DNA of 64,000 nt from Jiangella mangrovi (GTDB lineage: Bacteria; Actinomycetota; Actinomycetes; Jiangellales; Jiangellaceae): contig NZ_JACHMM010000001.1 of the NCBI RefSeq assembly GCF_014204975.1, positions 2,480,001 through 2,544,000 on the forward strand. Reading direction: 5' to 3'. This document shows, piece by piece, positions 57,860 to 64,000 of the stretch (its first letter is position 1; every line of letters begins with the position of its first letter). Both the position numbers and the translations under genes were made by a program. The notes under the pieces were generated by a model that saw only the letters and a list, made by a program, of their open reading frames with translations, was not told the DNA's origin and made no database searches.

Positions 57860-59260
57860 TCAGAACCATGGCGGCCCGGCCGGCGGATCGGTCCACCACG
57901 AGGTGTCCGGGACGGTGTCCTGGAGCCGGCGCAGCAGGTCCGCCTCGAAGCGGGCCGCCGACGGGTGGCGCTCGACCGCCCGCCGCCAGGCCCGCTCGGC
58001 GACGTCCGGACGGTGGTGGACCACGGCCGCCGCATGGCAGACGGCGACGAGCCGATGACCCGCGTGGTCGATCGCGGCGTCCCAGGTGGCGTCCGGGATC
58101 GGCCGGCCCTGCGCCGCCAGGTGGTCGACGAGGAAGTCGAAGACTCGCCAGCCCGACGGGGTCGGCTCCAGCAGGGCGACCGTCCGGTCGATCAGCTCGC
58201 CGGCCCACCGGACGGCCTCGTCGGCGTCCTGCGACCCGAGCGGCCGATCGGGCTGCCGGTCGTGCGGCCGGTCGTGTTCCGGCAGGTAGTGCGGGGCGAG
58301 GTCGCGCAGCACCGCCTCGGGTGCGGCGTCGAGCCCGGCCCGCCGCCAGTCGGCGGCCGCGCGGACCAGGGCCGCGGCGAGCGGATGGCTCGACTCGCCG
58401 GCGCGCAGCCGCTCGACGGCCAGCAGGGCGCCGCCGAGATATTCGCCGAGGCCATAGCGCAGCACGCCGGAGCGGAGCCGCGGATCGGCGACGGAGGCCG
58501 CCAGCCGGGCGCGCTCGTCGTCGTCGGGCCGCAGCCACACCGTCCGGAACCGCTCGAGCAGCTCCCACTGGTCGCCGCGGCCGCCGCGGTCCGGGAGGTG
58601 GCATTCGTACGGGGCGGCGCGCATCGTCGCGACGACGACATTGCGCCGGCGCAGCGCGCGGTCCAGCCACTCGACGCGGAAGTGCTCCGGACGCAGGTAG
58701 CGGTCGAGGTCGTCCAGCCAGATCACCGTGCCGACCGGACTGGCGCCGGCGCCGAACAGCTGCGCGAGGCCGGCGGGCGGCGCGGGCACGACGAGCGGCA
58801 GGTCGGCGCAGTGCCGGCGGACCACCTCGGCGCCGAGCCGCGACTTGCCGGCCCTCGGGTGCCCGAGCACCAGGACCGGCCGGCCCGCGTCGACGGCGTC
58901 GAGCACCTCGGCATGGGCGTCGCGGACCAGATACGGGATGGGGAGGTGGGAGCGGTGCACGCCGAAGGCCTCGAGCGCGGCGTCACGGGCGAGGGGCAGC
59001 GCGTCGGCGTCGAGGGCCGAGCGGACGGTGGCCTCGAGGGCGTGCTCCTGCTGGTCCCATCGCGCCGCCTGCTGGCGCAGCCACCACGCCACCGGGGTGC
59101 CGACCCCCGCGACGGCGCACAGGACGACCAGCAGCCACCACGGAACTCCGACCCAGTGCTGGGCGAGGAGAGCGCTCGACGCCACCACGGTTGTGACGAT
59201 CAGCAACCGTGCCGACTGCTGGTGCGGGGTGCTCCACCGCACGCCGCTCTCGTGCCTCAC
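57860..59260 (-). CDS. Membrane-anchored P-loop NTPase
   Basis: 466 residues, GTG start. Two membrane helices lie at about 18-35 and 40-60 (LLIVTTVVASSALLAQHWVG, WWLLVVLCAVAGVGTPVAWWL). Walker A is VLVLGHPRAGKSRL (about 130-143) and Walker B VIWLDDLDRYL (about 179-189). The architecture suggests a STAND- or KAP-like signalling ATPase. The C-terminal 200 residues are helical, possibly TPR-like repeats (HHRPDVAERAWRRAVERHPSAARFEADLLRRL). Located next to two sigma-type genes. Partner unknown. Confidence 0.78.
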   Translation of the reverse strand: MRHESGVRWSTPHQQSARLLIVTTVVASSALLAQHWVGVPWWLLVVLCAVAGVGTPVAWWLRQQAARWDQQEHALEATVRSALDADALPLARDAALEAFGVHRSHLPIPYLVRDAHAEVLDAVDAGRPVLVLGHPRAGKSRLGAEVVRRHCADLPLVVPAPPAGLAQLFGAGASPVGTVIWLDDLDRYLRPEHFRVEWLDRALRRRNVVVATMRAAPYECHLPDRGGRGDQWELLERFRTVWLRPDDDERARLAASVADPRLRSGVLRYGLGEYLGGALLAVERLRAGESSHPLAAALVRAAADWRRAGLDAAPEAVLRDLAPHYLPEHDRPHDRQPDRPLGSQDADEAVRWAGELIDRTVALLEPTPSGWRVFDFLVDHLAAQGRPIPDATWDAAIDHAGHRLVAVCHAAAVVHHRPDVAERAWRRAVERHPSAARFEADLLRRLQDTVPDTSWWTDPPAGPPWF

Positions 59261-59475
59261 GCTCGTCCCCCTGCACTACATAGGCATTATGTCCCTTCTC
59301 GTCCAGACACTGGTAGTCATCGTGATCATCAAATTTCGATCACTTCTCGGACTCGGCGCGATGACGGCCCACCGGCGGCGCGCCCGTCTGCCTTCGATGC
59401 GAACGTCCTGCGCGGACGGCGTGCCGCTCCCTACGCTGAGCACAGGCTCGTCACCGTTCGACAGGGGAGGGGACC

Positions 59476-59748
59476 ATGCCCGAAGCCGTGGTTGTCGAGG
59501 TCGTTCCGTATCCGGGAGCGGAGGTGTTCGGGGCGGGAAAGGAGAACGACTACGTGCTCCTGGTCGGCTCCGCCTTGGTATTGCGCGGCAAGAAGTACCG
59601 CGACCTCTACAAGGAGGGCCCGAGCCGGAAGTGGTCCACCGTCGACCAGGCCGCGGTCAAGGCGTTCCAGGAGGACCAGGGCTGGAAGGGCACCGACGCC
59701 GACGGCATCCCCGGCAAGCAGACGTGGGAGCGCCTCGGCCTCGGCTGA
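59476..59748 (+). CDS. Small peptidoglycan-binding-fold protein, no signal peptide
   Basis: 90 residues behind GGGGAGGGGACC. WSTVDQAAVKAFQEDQGWKGTDADGIPGKQTWERLGL is a PG_binding_1 repeat (D-x-D-G-I-x-G-x-x-T-W). The N-terminal half (VVEVVPYPGAEVFGAGKENDYVLLVGSALVLRGKKYRD) does not match. No signal peptide or membrane segment, so it may be a cargo or lysis-released protein, or act inside the cell. It is divergent from the NTPase gene. Confidence 0.8.
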   Translation: MPEAVVVEVVPYPGAEVFGAGKENDYVLLVGSALVLRGKKYRDLYKEGPSRKWSTVDQAAVKAFQEDQGWKGTDADGIPGKQTWERLGLG

Positions 59749-59778
59749 CGGGTCCCTGACATCGGCCGGCCCGGCGCC

Positions 59779-60336
59779 TCACTCGACGGTGAGGGTTGCC
59801 GGGCCGAGCCGCAGGACGCCGTCGTCGAGGGGCGTGCACCGGACGCCGCCGCGCCCGCGCAGGCCGCGGAACGCGCCCGGCGCCAGCACGACGTCCATCC
59901 AGGCGCAGGGGTTGGCCGGGCGGTGCGCCTGGAAGCGCACCGGGCCGGCGCCGGAGTCGAGCGCGAACACCGCGCCGGGGTCCGGTCTGCGGGCCGCGAG
60001 GTCGTCGACCGCGAAGCCGCGCAGGATGATGTTTCGCCTGGTCAGCAGGGGGTCGAGCGGCCGCTCCGGCGGCGTGCCGGCGTGGGTGAGTGCGGCCGCG
60101 AGCTCGTCCAGCGCGGCCGCGTCGAACACCGTCACGGCGGCGTTGCGGTGCGCCTGCCGGCCGAAGTAGCGGTCGCCCACCAGCCCGAGCCCGGCTCGCA
60201 CGGTGACCTCGGTGCGCGCGGCCGGCTCCGGATCGGGCCGAGGCCCGTCCTGCGGCCGGCCCTCGTAGGCGTGCACCGGCGAGACCAGCAGCCCGACGAC
60301 CTCGACGGGGTAGACGCCGGCGACGCGACCTCTCAC
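59779..60336 (-). CDS. MOSC-domain protein
   Basis: 185 residues, GTG start. VVGLLVSPVHAYEGRP, VRAGLGLVGDRYFG, AVTVFDAAALDELAAAL, DPLLTRRNIILRGFAVDDL and HRPANPCAWMDVVLAPGAFRGLRGRGGVRC match the MOSC domain (molybdenum cofactor sulfurase C-terminal), with the conserved Cys in NPCAW. It is a putative sulfur-carrier or metal-sulfur transfer protein. Divergent from the SRPBCC gene, with 35 bp between the starts. Confidence 0.87.
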   Translation of the reverse strand: MRGRVAGVYPVEVVGLLVSPVHAYEGRPQDGPRPDPEPAARTEVTVRAGLGLVGDRYFGRQAHRNAAVTVFDAAALDELAAALTHAGTPPERPLDPLLTRRNIILRGFAVDDLAARRPDPGAVFALDSGAGPVRFQAHRPANPCAWMDVVLAPGAFRGLRGRGGVRCTPLDDGVLRLGPATLTVE

Positions 60337-60371
60337 GCCGTCGACCCTAGTCGCGATGACACGATGGCGGG

Positions 60372-60827
60372 GTGAGCGACCACGCCGCCCCGCCCGCCCT
60401 GCCGTTCGTCGACGAGCACCGGCTGCTGGTGCCGGCGCCGCCGGACGTGGTCTGGCGGGCGCTCACCGCGCACGTCCGCACCCCCGAGCCGGCGCTGCTG
60501 CACGCCGTGCTGGCGACGCGGCCGCGGCGGGCGGCCGGGACGGGGCTGGAGCCCGGCGCCGCGGTGCCCGGATTCGCCGTGGCCGAGGTCGAGCCGGAGC
60601 GCCGGGTGCGGCTGACCGGGCGGCACCGGTTCTCCGTCTATGCGCTCACGTTCACGCTGGACCCGGCGCCGGGTGGGACGGTGGTCGGCGCGCGCACCGA
60701 AGCGGCGTTCCCCGGTCCGCACGGGCGGATCTACCGTCTACTGGTCATGACCAGTGGAGCCCACAGGGCCGCCGTCGGGCGCATCCTCCGCGACGTCCGC
60801 CGCCGGGCCGTGCCGTCATCAGGCTGA
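60372..60827 (+). CDS. SRPBCC-family protein
   Basis: 151 residues, GTG start. FVDEHRLLVPAPPDVVWRALTAHV is the first strand-helix unit of the START fold. GAAVPGFAVAEVEPERRVRLTGRHRFSVYALTFTLDPAPGGTVVGARTEAAFPG and a C-terminal amphipathic helix (GRIYRLLVMTSGAHRAAVGRIL) complete it. Ligand unknown. Confidence 0.8.
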   Translation: MSDHAAPPALPFVDEHRLLVPAPPDVVWRALTAHVRTPEPALLHAVLATRPRRAAGTGLEPGAAVPGFAVAEVEPERRVRLTGRHRFSVYALTFTLDPAPGGTVVGARTEAAFPGPHGRIYRLLVMTSGAHRAAVGRILRDVRRRAVPSSG

Positions 60828-60890
60828 AACGTCCGGTTCACACCCGCGCCCTAACCTCGGCTCGTCGGCACGCCTGAGAGGACCATCACG

Positions 60891-61346
60891 ATGAAGATCG
60901 CCGTCGACGACCTGCGCGGCCCTGAGATCGCCGCGTTCCTCGACGAGCACGTGCGCGAGATGCTCTCCATCACCCCGCCCGAGAGCAAGCACGCCCTCGA
61001 CCTCGACGGGCTGCGCCGTCCCGAGGTGACGTTCTGGGCCGTGCGCGACGGCGGCGCCGTCGTCGGATGCGGGGCGATCCAGCGCCTCGACCGGCAGCAC
61101 GCCGAGGTCAAGTCGATGCGCACCGCCGTCGCCCGCAAGCGCAGCGGCATCGCGTCGCTGGTCCTCGGGCACATCGTCGACGAGGCGCGGGTCATGGGGT
61201 ACACCCGGCTCAGCCTCGAGACCGGCTCGGACGAGTTCTTCCGCCCGGCCCGCCGGCTCTACGAGAAGTTCGGGTTCGAGTACTGCGAGCCGTTCGCCGG
61301 CTATGTCCCGGACCCGCTCAGCGTCTTCATGACCCGCACCCTGTGA
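60891..61346 (+). CDS. GNAT family N-acetyltransferase
   Basis: 151 residues behind GAGAGGACC. PEIAAFLDEHVREMLSITPPESKHALDLDGLRRPEVTFW and VKSMRTAVARKRSGIASLVLGHIVDEARVMGYTRLSLETGSDEFFRPARRLYEKFGF define the GNAT fold, the central acetyl-CoA loop being RKRSGIAS. FEYCEPFAGYVPDPLSVFM is the family's C-terminal signature. Substrate unknown. Confidence 0.87.
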   Translation: MKIAVDDLRGPEIAAFLDEHVREMLSITPPESKHALDLDGLRRPEVTFWAVRDGGAVVGCGAIQRLDRQHAEVKSMRTAVARKRSGIASLVLGHIVDEARVMGYTRLSLETGSDEFFRPARRLYEKFGFEYCEPFAGYVPDPLSVFMTRTL

Positions 61347-61503
61347 CGTGGATCACAGCGTCTGTGCGTGCTGACGGCGCCGGCCTCGGCCTCTTCACCG
61401 TGAGGGAGTGCAGCCTCCTCCGGAGGGGTCGCCGGCGAGGTGGGTCGCAAGCGAAGGGCCGGAGGAGGCGCTCGCTCCCTACGGGGAGAGGGGAGGGCGC
61501 GCC

Positions 61504-61686
61504 ATGGCGATGCCGAGGCGGGGGAGGTTCCGGGTGTCGCGCCGGCGGATCGGCGACGTGCTGACGCCGGCGTTCGCGCGGGATCTGCGGGGGACGCTGT
61601 TGCAGGTCCAGGTGGCGGCATCGGTGACGGTGGCGGTCGCGCTGCTGGGCGGGCTGCTGATCGCGGGGCTCGACGTGCGCCCGTGA
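61504..61686 (+). CDS. Small membrane protein (60 aa)
   Basis: A basic N-terminus (MAMPRRGRFRVSRRRIGD) precedes a single hydrophobic helix (VQVAASVTVAVALLGGLLIAGL, about 34-55). GGGAGAGGGGAGGG upstream could be a ribosome site. It is unlike anything known to me. The 100 bp upstream contain an inverted repeat (GCCTCCTCCGG near 61413 against CCGGAGGAGGC near 61459). Moderate confidence that it is expressed. Confidence 0.4.
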   Translation: MAMPRRGRFRVSRRRIGDVLTPAFARDLRGTLLQVQVAASVTVAVALLGGLLIAGLDVRP

Positions 61687-61687
61687 C

Positions 61688-62188
61688 CTAGCTGTCGGCG
61701 GGACGGTCGGCCTCGAGGACGGCGACCAGCTCGCGCATGGTGGTCAGCGCGCGGCGCAGGTCGTCGAGGTCCAGCTGCGAGCTGATGTGCTCGGCCCACG
61801 GGTGCTGGACCAGCGAGATGCGCCGGATGGCCCAGTAGCCGGCCTCGGTGCAGGCCAGCAGCTTGGCGCGGCGGTGTGCGGGGTTGTCGCGGTACTCGGC
61901 CAGGCCTTGCTCGACCAGCAGGTCGGCGACCCGGCGCACGCCCTGCCGCGACATGCCCATGAGCCGGCCGATGTCGGCGTGCGTCCGAGGCCGGTCGAGG
62001 ACGCCGCCGAGCACCTGCCACCACGCGGCCGTGATGCCGCCGGCCGCCGCCATGTCCTGTGCGGCCTCCATGAGCCGGGCGTTGAGCCGGAACGTCGTCA
62101 GCGCGATGTCGGTGAACACCTCGCCCGCCGGAGTGGCCGGCCCGGGCTCCGGCCACTCCGCGCGCGGCGGGACGTCGGTCGTCGTCAT
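61688..62188 (-). CDS. MarR-family transcriptional regulator
   Basis: 166 residues from ATG at 62188. ALTTFRLNARLMEAAQDMAAAGGITAAWWQVLGGVLDRPRTHADIGRLMGMSRQGVRRVADLLVEQGLAEYRDNPAHRRAKLLACTEAG is the winged helix-turn-helix (about 22-112). It lies 5 bp downstream of the DJ-1-type gene, so they form an operon. ACAACATGTTGT at 62811-62822 in front of the operon is a likely binding site for this protein. Confidence 0.9.
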   Translation of the reverse strand: MTTTDVPPRAEWPEPGPATPAGEVFTDIALTTFRLNARLMEAAQDMAAAGGITAAWWQVLGGVLDRPRTHADIGRLMGMSRQGVRRVADLLVEQGLAEYRDNPAHRRAKLLACTEAGYWAIRRISLVQHPWAEHISSQLDLDDLRRALTTMRELVAVLEADRPADS

Positions 62189-62193
62189 GGCGA

Positions 62194-62808
62194 TCAGTGT
62201 GCCTGCATGAGGACCGGGTACGCGCTGGCGTCGGCGCGATGGAAGACGTCCTCGTACGCCTGCAGCGTCTGCTCCGACGCCAGGCCGAGCCGGCTCAGCG
62301 TCGCGCGGGCGAACTGGACCGGCGAGTCCGGCCCGGCCGTCACGACGTCGCCGCCCACGACCGCCCGCGCGTCGACGTAGCGGTCCTGGCCGCCGTAGCC
62401 CGGCTGCGCCATCAGGTACTCGACCGCGGCGCTGGTGTGGTCGCGGTCGTCGAGCAGTCCGGCCCGCGCGAGGCCCGCCGTCGCGCCACAGATCGCGGCG
62501 ACCGGCACCTCCGCGTCGAGGAAGCGCTGGGCAGCATCGGTCCACGCGCTGCCGCCGCCCTCGTCCCAGTGCGCCGCGCCGGCGAGCACCAGCAGGTCGC
62601 TGTCCGCCGGGTCGAGGCCCGCGAGGACCTGGTCGGGGACGATGCGCAGCCCGCCCATGGTCGTGATCGGCTCGGCCGACTCGGCGACGGCGACGACGTT
62701 CCAGGGCGTGCCGGTGAACCGGCCGGTCCGCAGCTCGACGAGCAGGTATCCGATCTCCCAGTCGGCGAGCGTGTCGTACAGAGCGATGTGTGCTGTCTTC
62801 GTGGTCAT
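62194..62808 (-). CDS. DJ-1/PfpI family protein
   Basis: 204 residues from ATG at 62808. HIALYDTLADWEIGYLLVELR is the first strand and helix. VPVAAICGATAGLARAGLLDDRDHTS contains the nucleophilic-elbow Cys (AICGAT) and a His downstream. The family includes amidotransferase-like and chaperone/glyoxalase activities; none can be assigned. It is the first gene of a two-gene operon with a MarR regulator. Confidence 0.87.
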   Translation of the reverse strand: MTTKTAHIALYDTLADWEIGYLLVELRTGRFTGTPWNVVAVAESAEPITTMGGLRIVPDQVLAGLDPADSDLLVLAGAAHWDEGGGSAWTDAAQRFLDAEVPVAAICGATAGLARAGLLDDRDHTSAAVEYLMAQPGYGGQDRYVDARAVVGGDVVTAGPDSPVQFARATLSRLGLASEQTLQAYEDVFHRADASAYPVLMQAH

Positions 62809-62810
62809 GG

Positions 62811-62822
62811 ACAACATGTTGT
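62811..62822 (-). promoter_or_regulatory. Probable MarR operator and promoter of the DJ-1/MarR operon
   Basis: ACAACATGTTGT is a perfect 12-bp palindrome, two bases upstream of the DJ-1 start. On the reverse strand TTGACA (62838-62843) followed after 17 bp by CAACAT is a plausible -35/-10 pair, so a bound MarR protein would cover the -10 region. Confidence 0.55.
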
Positions 62823-63008
62823 CATATTGGGAATGTGTTGTCAATGGCGTGGCGGTGAGGGGCTCTGGCCCTCGGACCGTTTCGTCTCGGATCGCTCTGG
62901 TCGCTGACGGTGGGCGGGGCGTCGGCCAGCCGTGACTGGGCAACCCCAGCCAGAGGTCACCGCGAACCGAGACGCCGGGTCGGGTGGGGAGGGGCCGCGG
63001 ATGACCCC

Positions 63009-63060
63009 GTGATCATCAATGATCCAACCACCCAGAGGGGGTCGGATCATTGATGATCAC
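63009..63060 (-). terminator. Terminator hairpin of the ABC-2 permease gene
   Basis: A perfect 17-bp inverted repeat (63009-63025 GTGATCATCAATGATCC, and 63044-63060) with an 18-nt loop, starting 19 bp after the permease stop on the reverse strand. It is AT-rich compared with its surroundings. Confidence 0.75.
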
Positions 63061-63079
63061 CGGCCGGCCGCCACCCCGC

Positions 63080-63883
63080 TCAGTCGTAGCGGCGGACCAT
63101 CCGCACGTTGAGGAACAGCATCAGTGCGCCGAACGCCGCCACCACGCCGAACCCGCGGGCCAGGACGTCCCACTGCAAGTCCTGGAGGATCAGCGACCGC
63201 AGCGCCTCCATGACGTACGTGACGGGGTTGAGCGTCGCCGCGATCTCCATGGGCCGGGTGAGGAGGTCGCGCGGCACGAAGTTGGGGGTCAGGAACAGCA
63301 GCGGGAAGAAGATCAGCCCGCCGGAGTTCGTAGCCGCCGCACTGCGCGTCTTCAGGGCGATGAGCTGCATGAACCCGGCGAAGACGATGCCCCACAACGA
63401 CGTCAGCACCAGCAGCAGCACCAGCCCCACGGGCCCGCTGGCGATGGTGACGCCGAACGGCAGCGCGATGATGATCAGCGCGATGGTCAGCACCGCCGTC
63501 TTCAGGCCCTCGGCGAGCAGCCGGCCGAGCACGAGCGCGCTGCGCGAGACCGGTGCCGCCCGCAGTTTGTCGAAGTAGCCGCCCTCGATGTCCTCGACCA
63601 GATACAGCGCGGCCGAGCCGAAGGACGCCGCGAGCAGCAGCGAGCTGGGCAGCTGGAACGCGGCGTAGGTCTGCCCGTACAGGAACGGCGTGGAGTCGGA
63701 CGGGAAGATCTCTCCGGCCTGGCCGAAGTTGACGACCAGGAAGAACACCGGGATGAACAGCGTCGGAGCGAGCGCCTCGGGCGTGCGCAGCGACTCGCGG
63801 ATGGCGCGCCGGCCGAGCAGGTCGGCCTGGACCAGGCCGCTCGTCTTGTTTCTCCCTGGCGCCTGGCTGCGGGCCGCAGTCAC
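63080..63883 (-). CDS. ABC-2 type transporter permease (daunorubicin-resistance-like)
   Basis: 267 residues, GTG start overlapping the upstream ATPase stop (GTGA). About six membrane segments. LVEDIEGGYFDKLRAAPVSRSALVLGRLLAEGLKTAVLT and LTPNFVPRDLLTRPMEIAATLNPVTYVMEALRSLIL are the DrrB-type ABC2_membrane signatures. With the ATPase it forms an exporter for a hydrophobic compound; substrate unknown. Confidence 0.9.
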   Translation of the reverse strand: MTAARSQAPGRNKTSGLVQADLLGRRAIRESLRTPEALAPTLFIPVFFLVVNFGQAGEIFPSDSTPFLYGQTYAAFQLPSSLLLAASFGSAALYLVEDIEGGYFDKLRAAPVSRSALVLGRLLAEGLKTAVLTIALIIIALPFGVTIASGPVGLVLLLVLTSLWGIVFAGFMQLIALKTRSAAATNSGGLIFFPLLFLTPNFVPRDLLTRPMEIAATLNPVTYVMEALRSLILQDLQWDVLARGFGVVAAFGALMLFLNVRMVRRYD

Positions 63884-64000
63884 GCCCCCACCTCCTGGAC
63901 CTCGCCGGCCGCGCGTTCGCGGGTCCGACCGGTGGCGTCGAGGAAGACCTCGTCCAGCGTCGGGTCGGGCGCGTCGCCGGGCAGCCGGAGCCGTTCGCGC
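63880..64000 (-). CDS. ABC transporter ATP-binding protein, C-terminal end
   Basis: Only the last 40 codons are in the window: ...RLRLPGDAPDPTLDEVFLDATGRTRERAAGE... TLDEVFL.ATGR is the C-terminal signature of DrrA-type exporter ATPases. It is translationally coupled to the permease at 63883. The Walker motifs lie beyond the window edge. Confidence 0.85.
   Translation of the reverse strand, partial: RERLRLPGDAPDPTLDEVFLDATGRTRERAAGEVQEVGA

Noticed and set aside
57868-59196. 442-codon forward ORF opposite the NTPase gene
   Set aside because: Almost only Arg, Gly, Ala and Pro, an antisense artefact of GC-rich coding DNA.

Overview
The window is a high-GC actinobacterial chromosome segment. The evidence is extreme GC bias at third codon positions, frequent GTG starts, many 4-bp GTGA/ATGA gene overlaps, an IdeR/DmdR-type iron box, a twin-arginine secreted enzyme, and actinobacterial families such as CGNR zinc fingers, mycothiol-dependent DinB-like isomerases, septum-formation proteins and ECF sigma factors carrying SnoaL domains. 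Gene content would fit a soil or plant-associated filamentous actinomycete; a Jiangella-like genus is a guess only.

Layout. 1-6172: tRNA-Asp and tRNA-Glu, a membrane metallophosphoesterase, a small zincin, a FetB-type permease, a cobalamin adenosyltransferase and conserved housekeeping genes. 6323-14925: a tightly coupled six-gene reverse-strand operon in the order of the rhizobactin 1021 genes (rhbABCDEF): aminotransferase, decarboxylase, IucA/IucC synthetase, acetyltransferase, amine N-hydroxylase, second synthetase. It sits behind an iron box and should make a schizokinen-like citrate-hydroxamate siderophore. Two of its gene junctions carry copies of a 118-bp repeat, one of which encodes a 41-residue small ORF. 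14946-26526: secreted carboxypeptidase, regulators (one AraC gene with a frameshift), two MFS transporters, an arginase-like protein and a PHP-domain protein. 26565-34337: two tandem paralogous 1270-residue secreted subtilases behind a 33-bp dyad. 35963-38087: a three-gene operon with a RelA/SpoT-type synthetase-like protein, an 87-residue unknown protein and a RelA/SpoT-type HD hydrolase, which looks like a split alarmone module.

39120-40854: an islet (AraC regulator and RibD/DHFR-like reductase) bounded by a tRNA-Lys gene and a 19-bp copy of its T-arm, resembling an integration scar. 41011-47047: GH92 glycosidase, GT4 glycosyltransferase, FAD oxidoreductase and HtpX protease. 47155-53627: TetR regulator with a divergent hydrolase, an ECF sigma factor with SnoaL domain, a Tat-exported acetamidase-like protein and a secreted sialidase. 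53763-59748: CAP-lectin protein without signal peptide, an ECF sigma factor fused through a membrane helix to a GH128-like glycosidase domain, a second sigma-like protein, a membrane NTPase and a small peptidoglycan-binding protein. 59779-64000: MOSC protein, small enzymes, a MarR/DJ-1 operon and the end of an ABC-2 exporter.

Structural signals of special note are two hairpins at 6181-6281 and 47062-47160. Both lie between convergent genes and share an identical 60-nt core, while their 19-20 bp perfect stems are unrelated in sequence.
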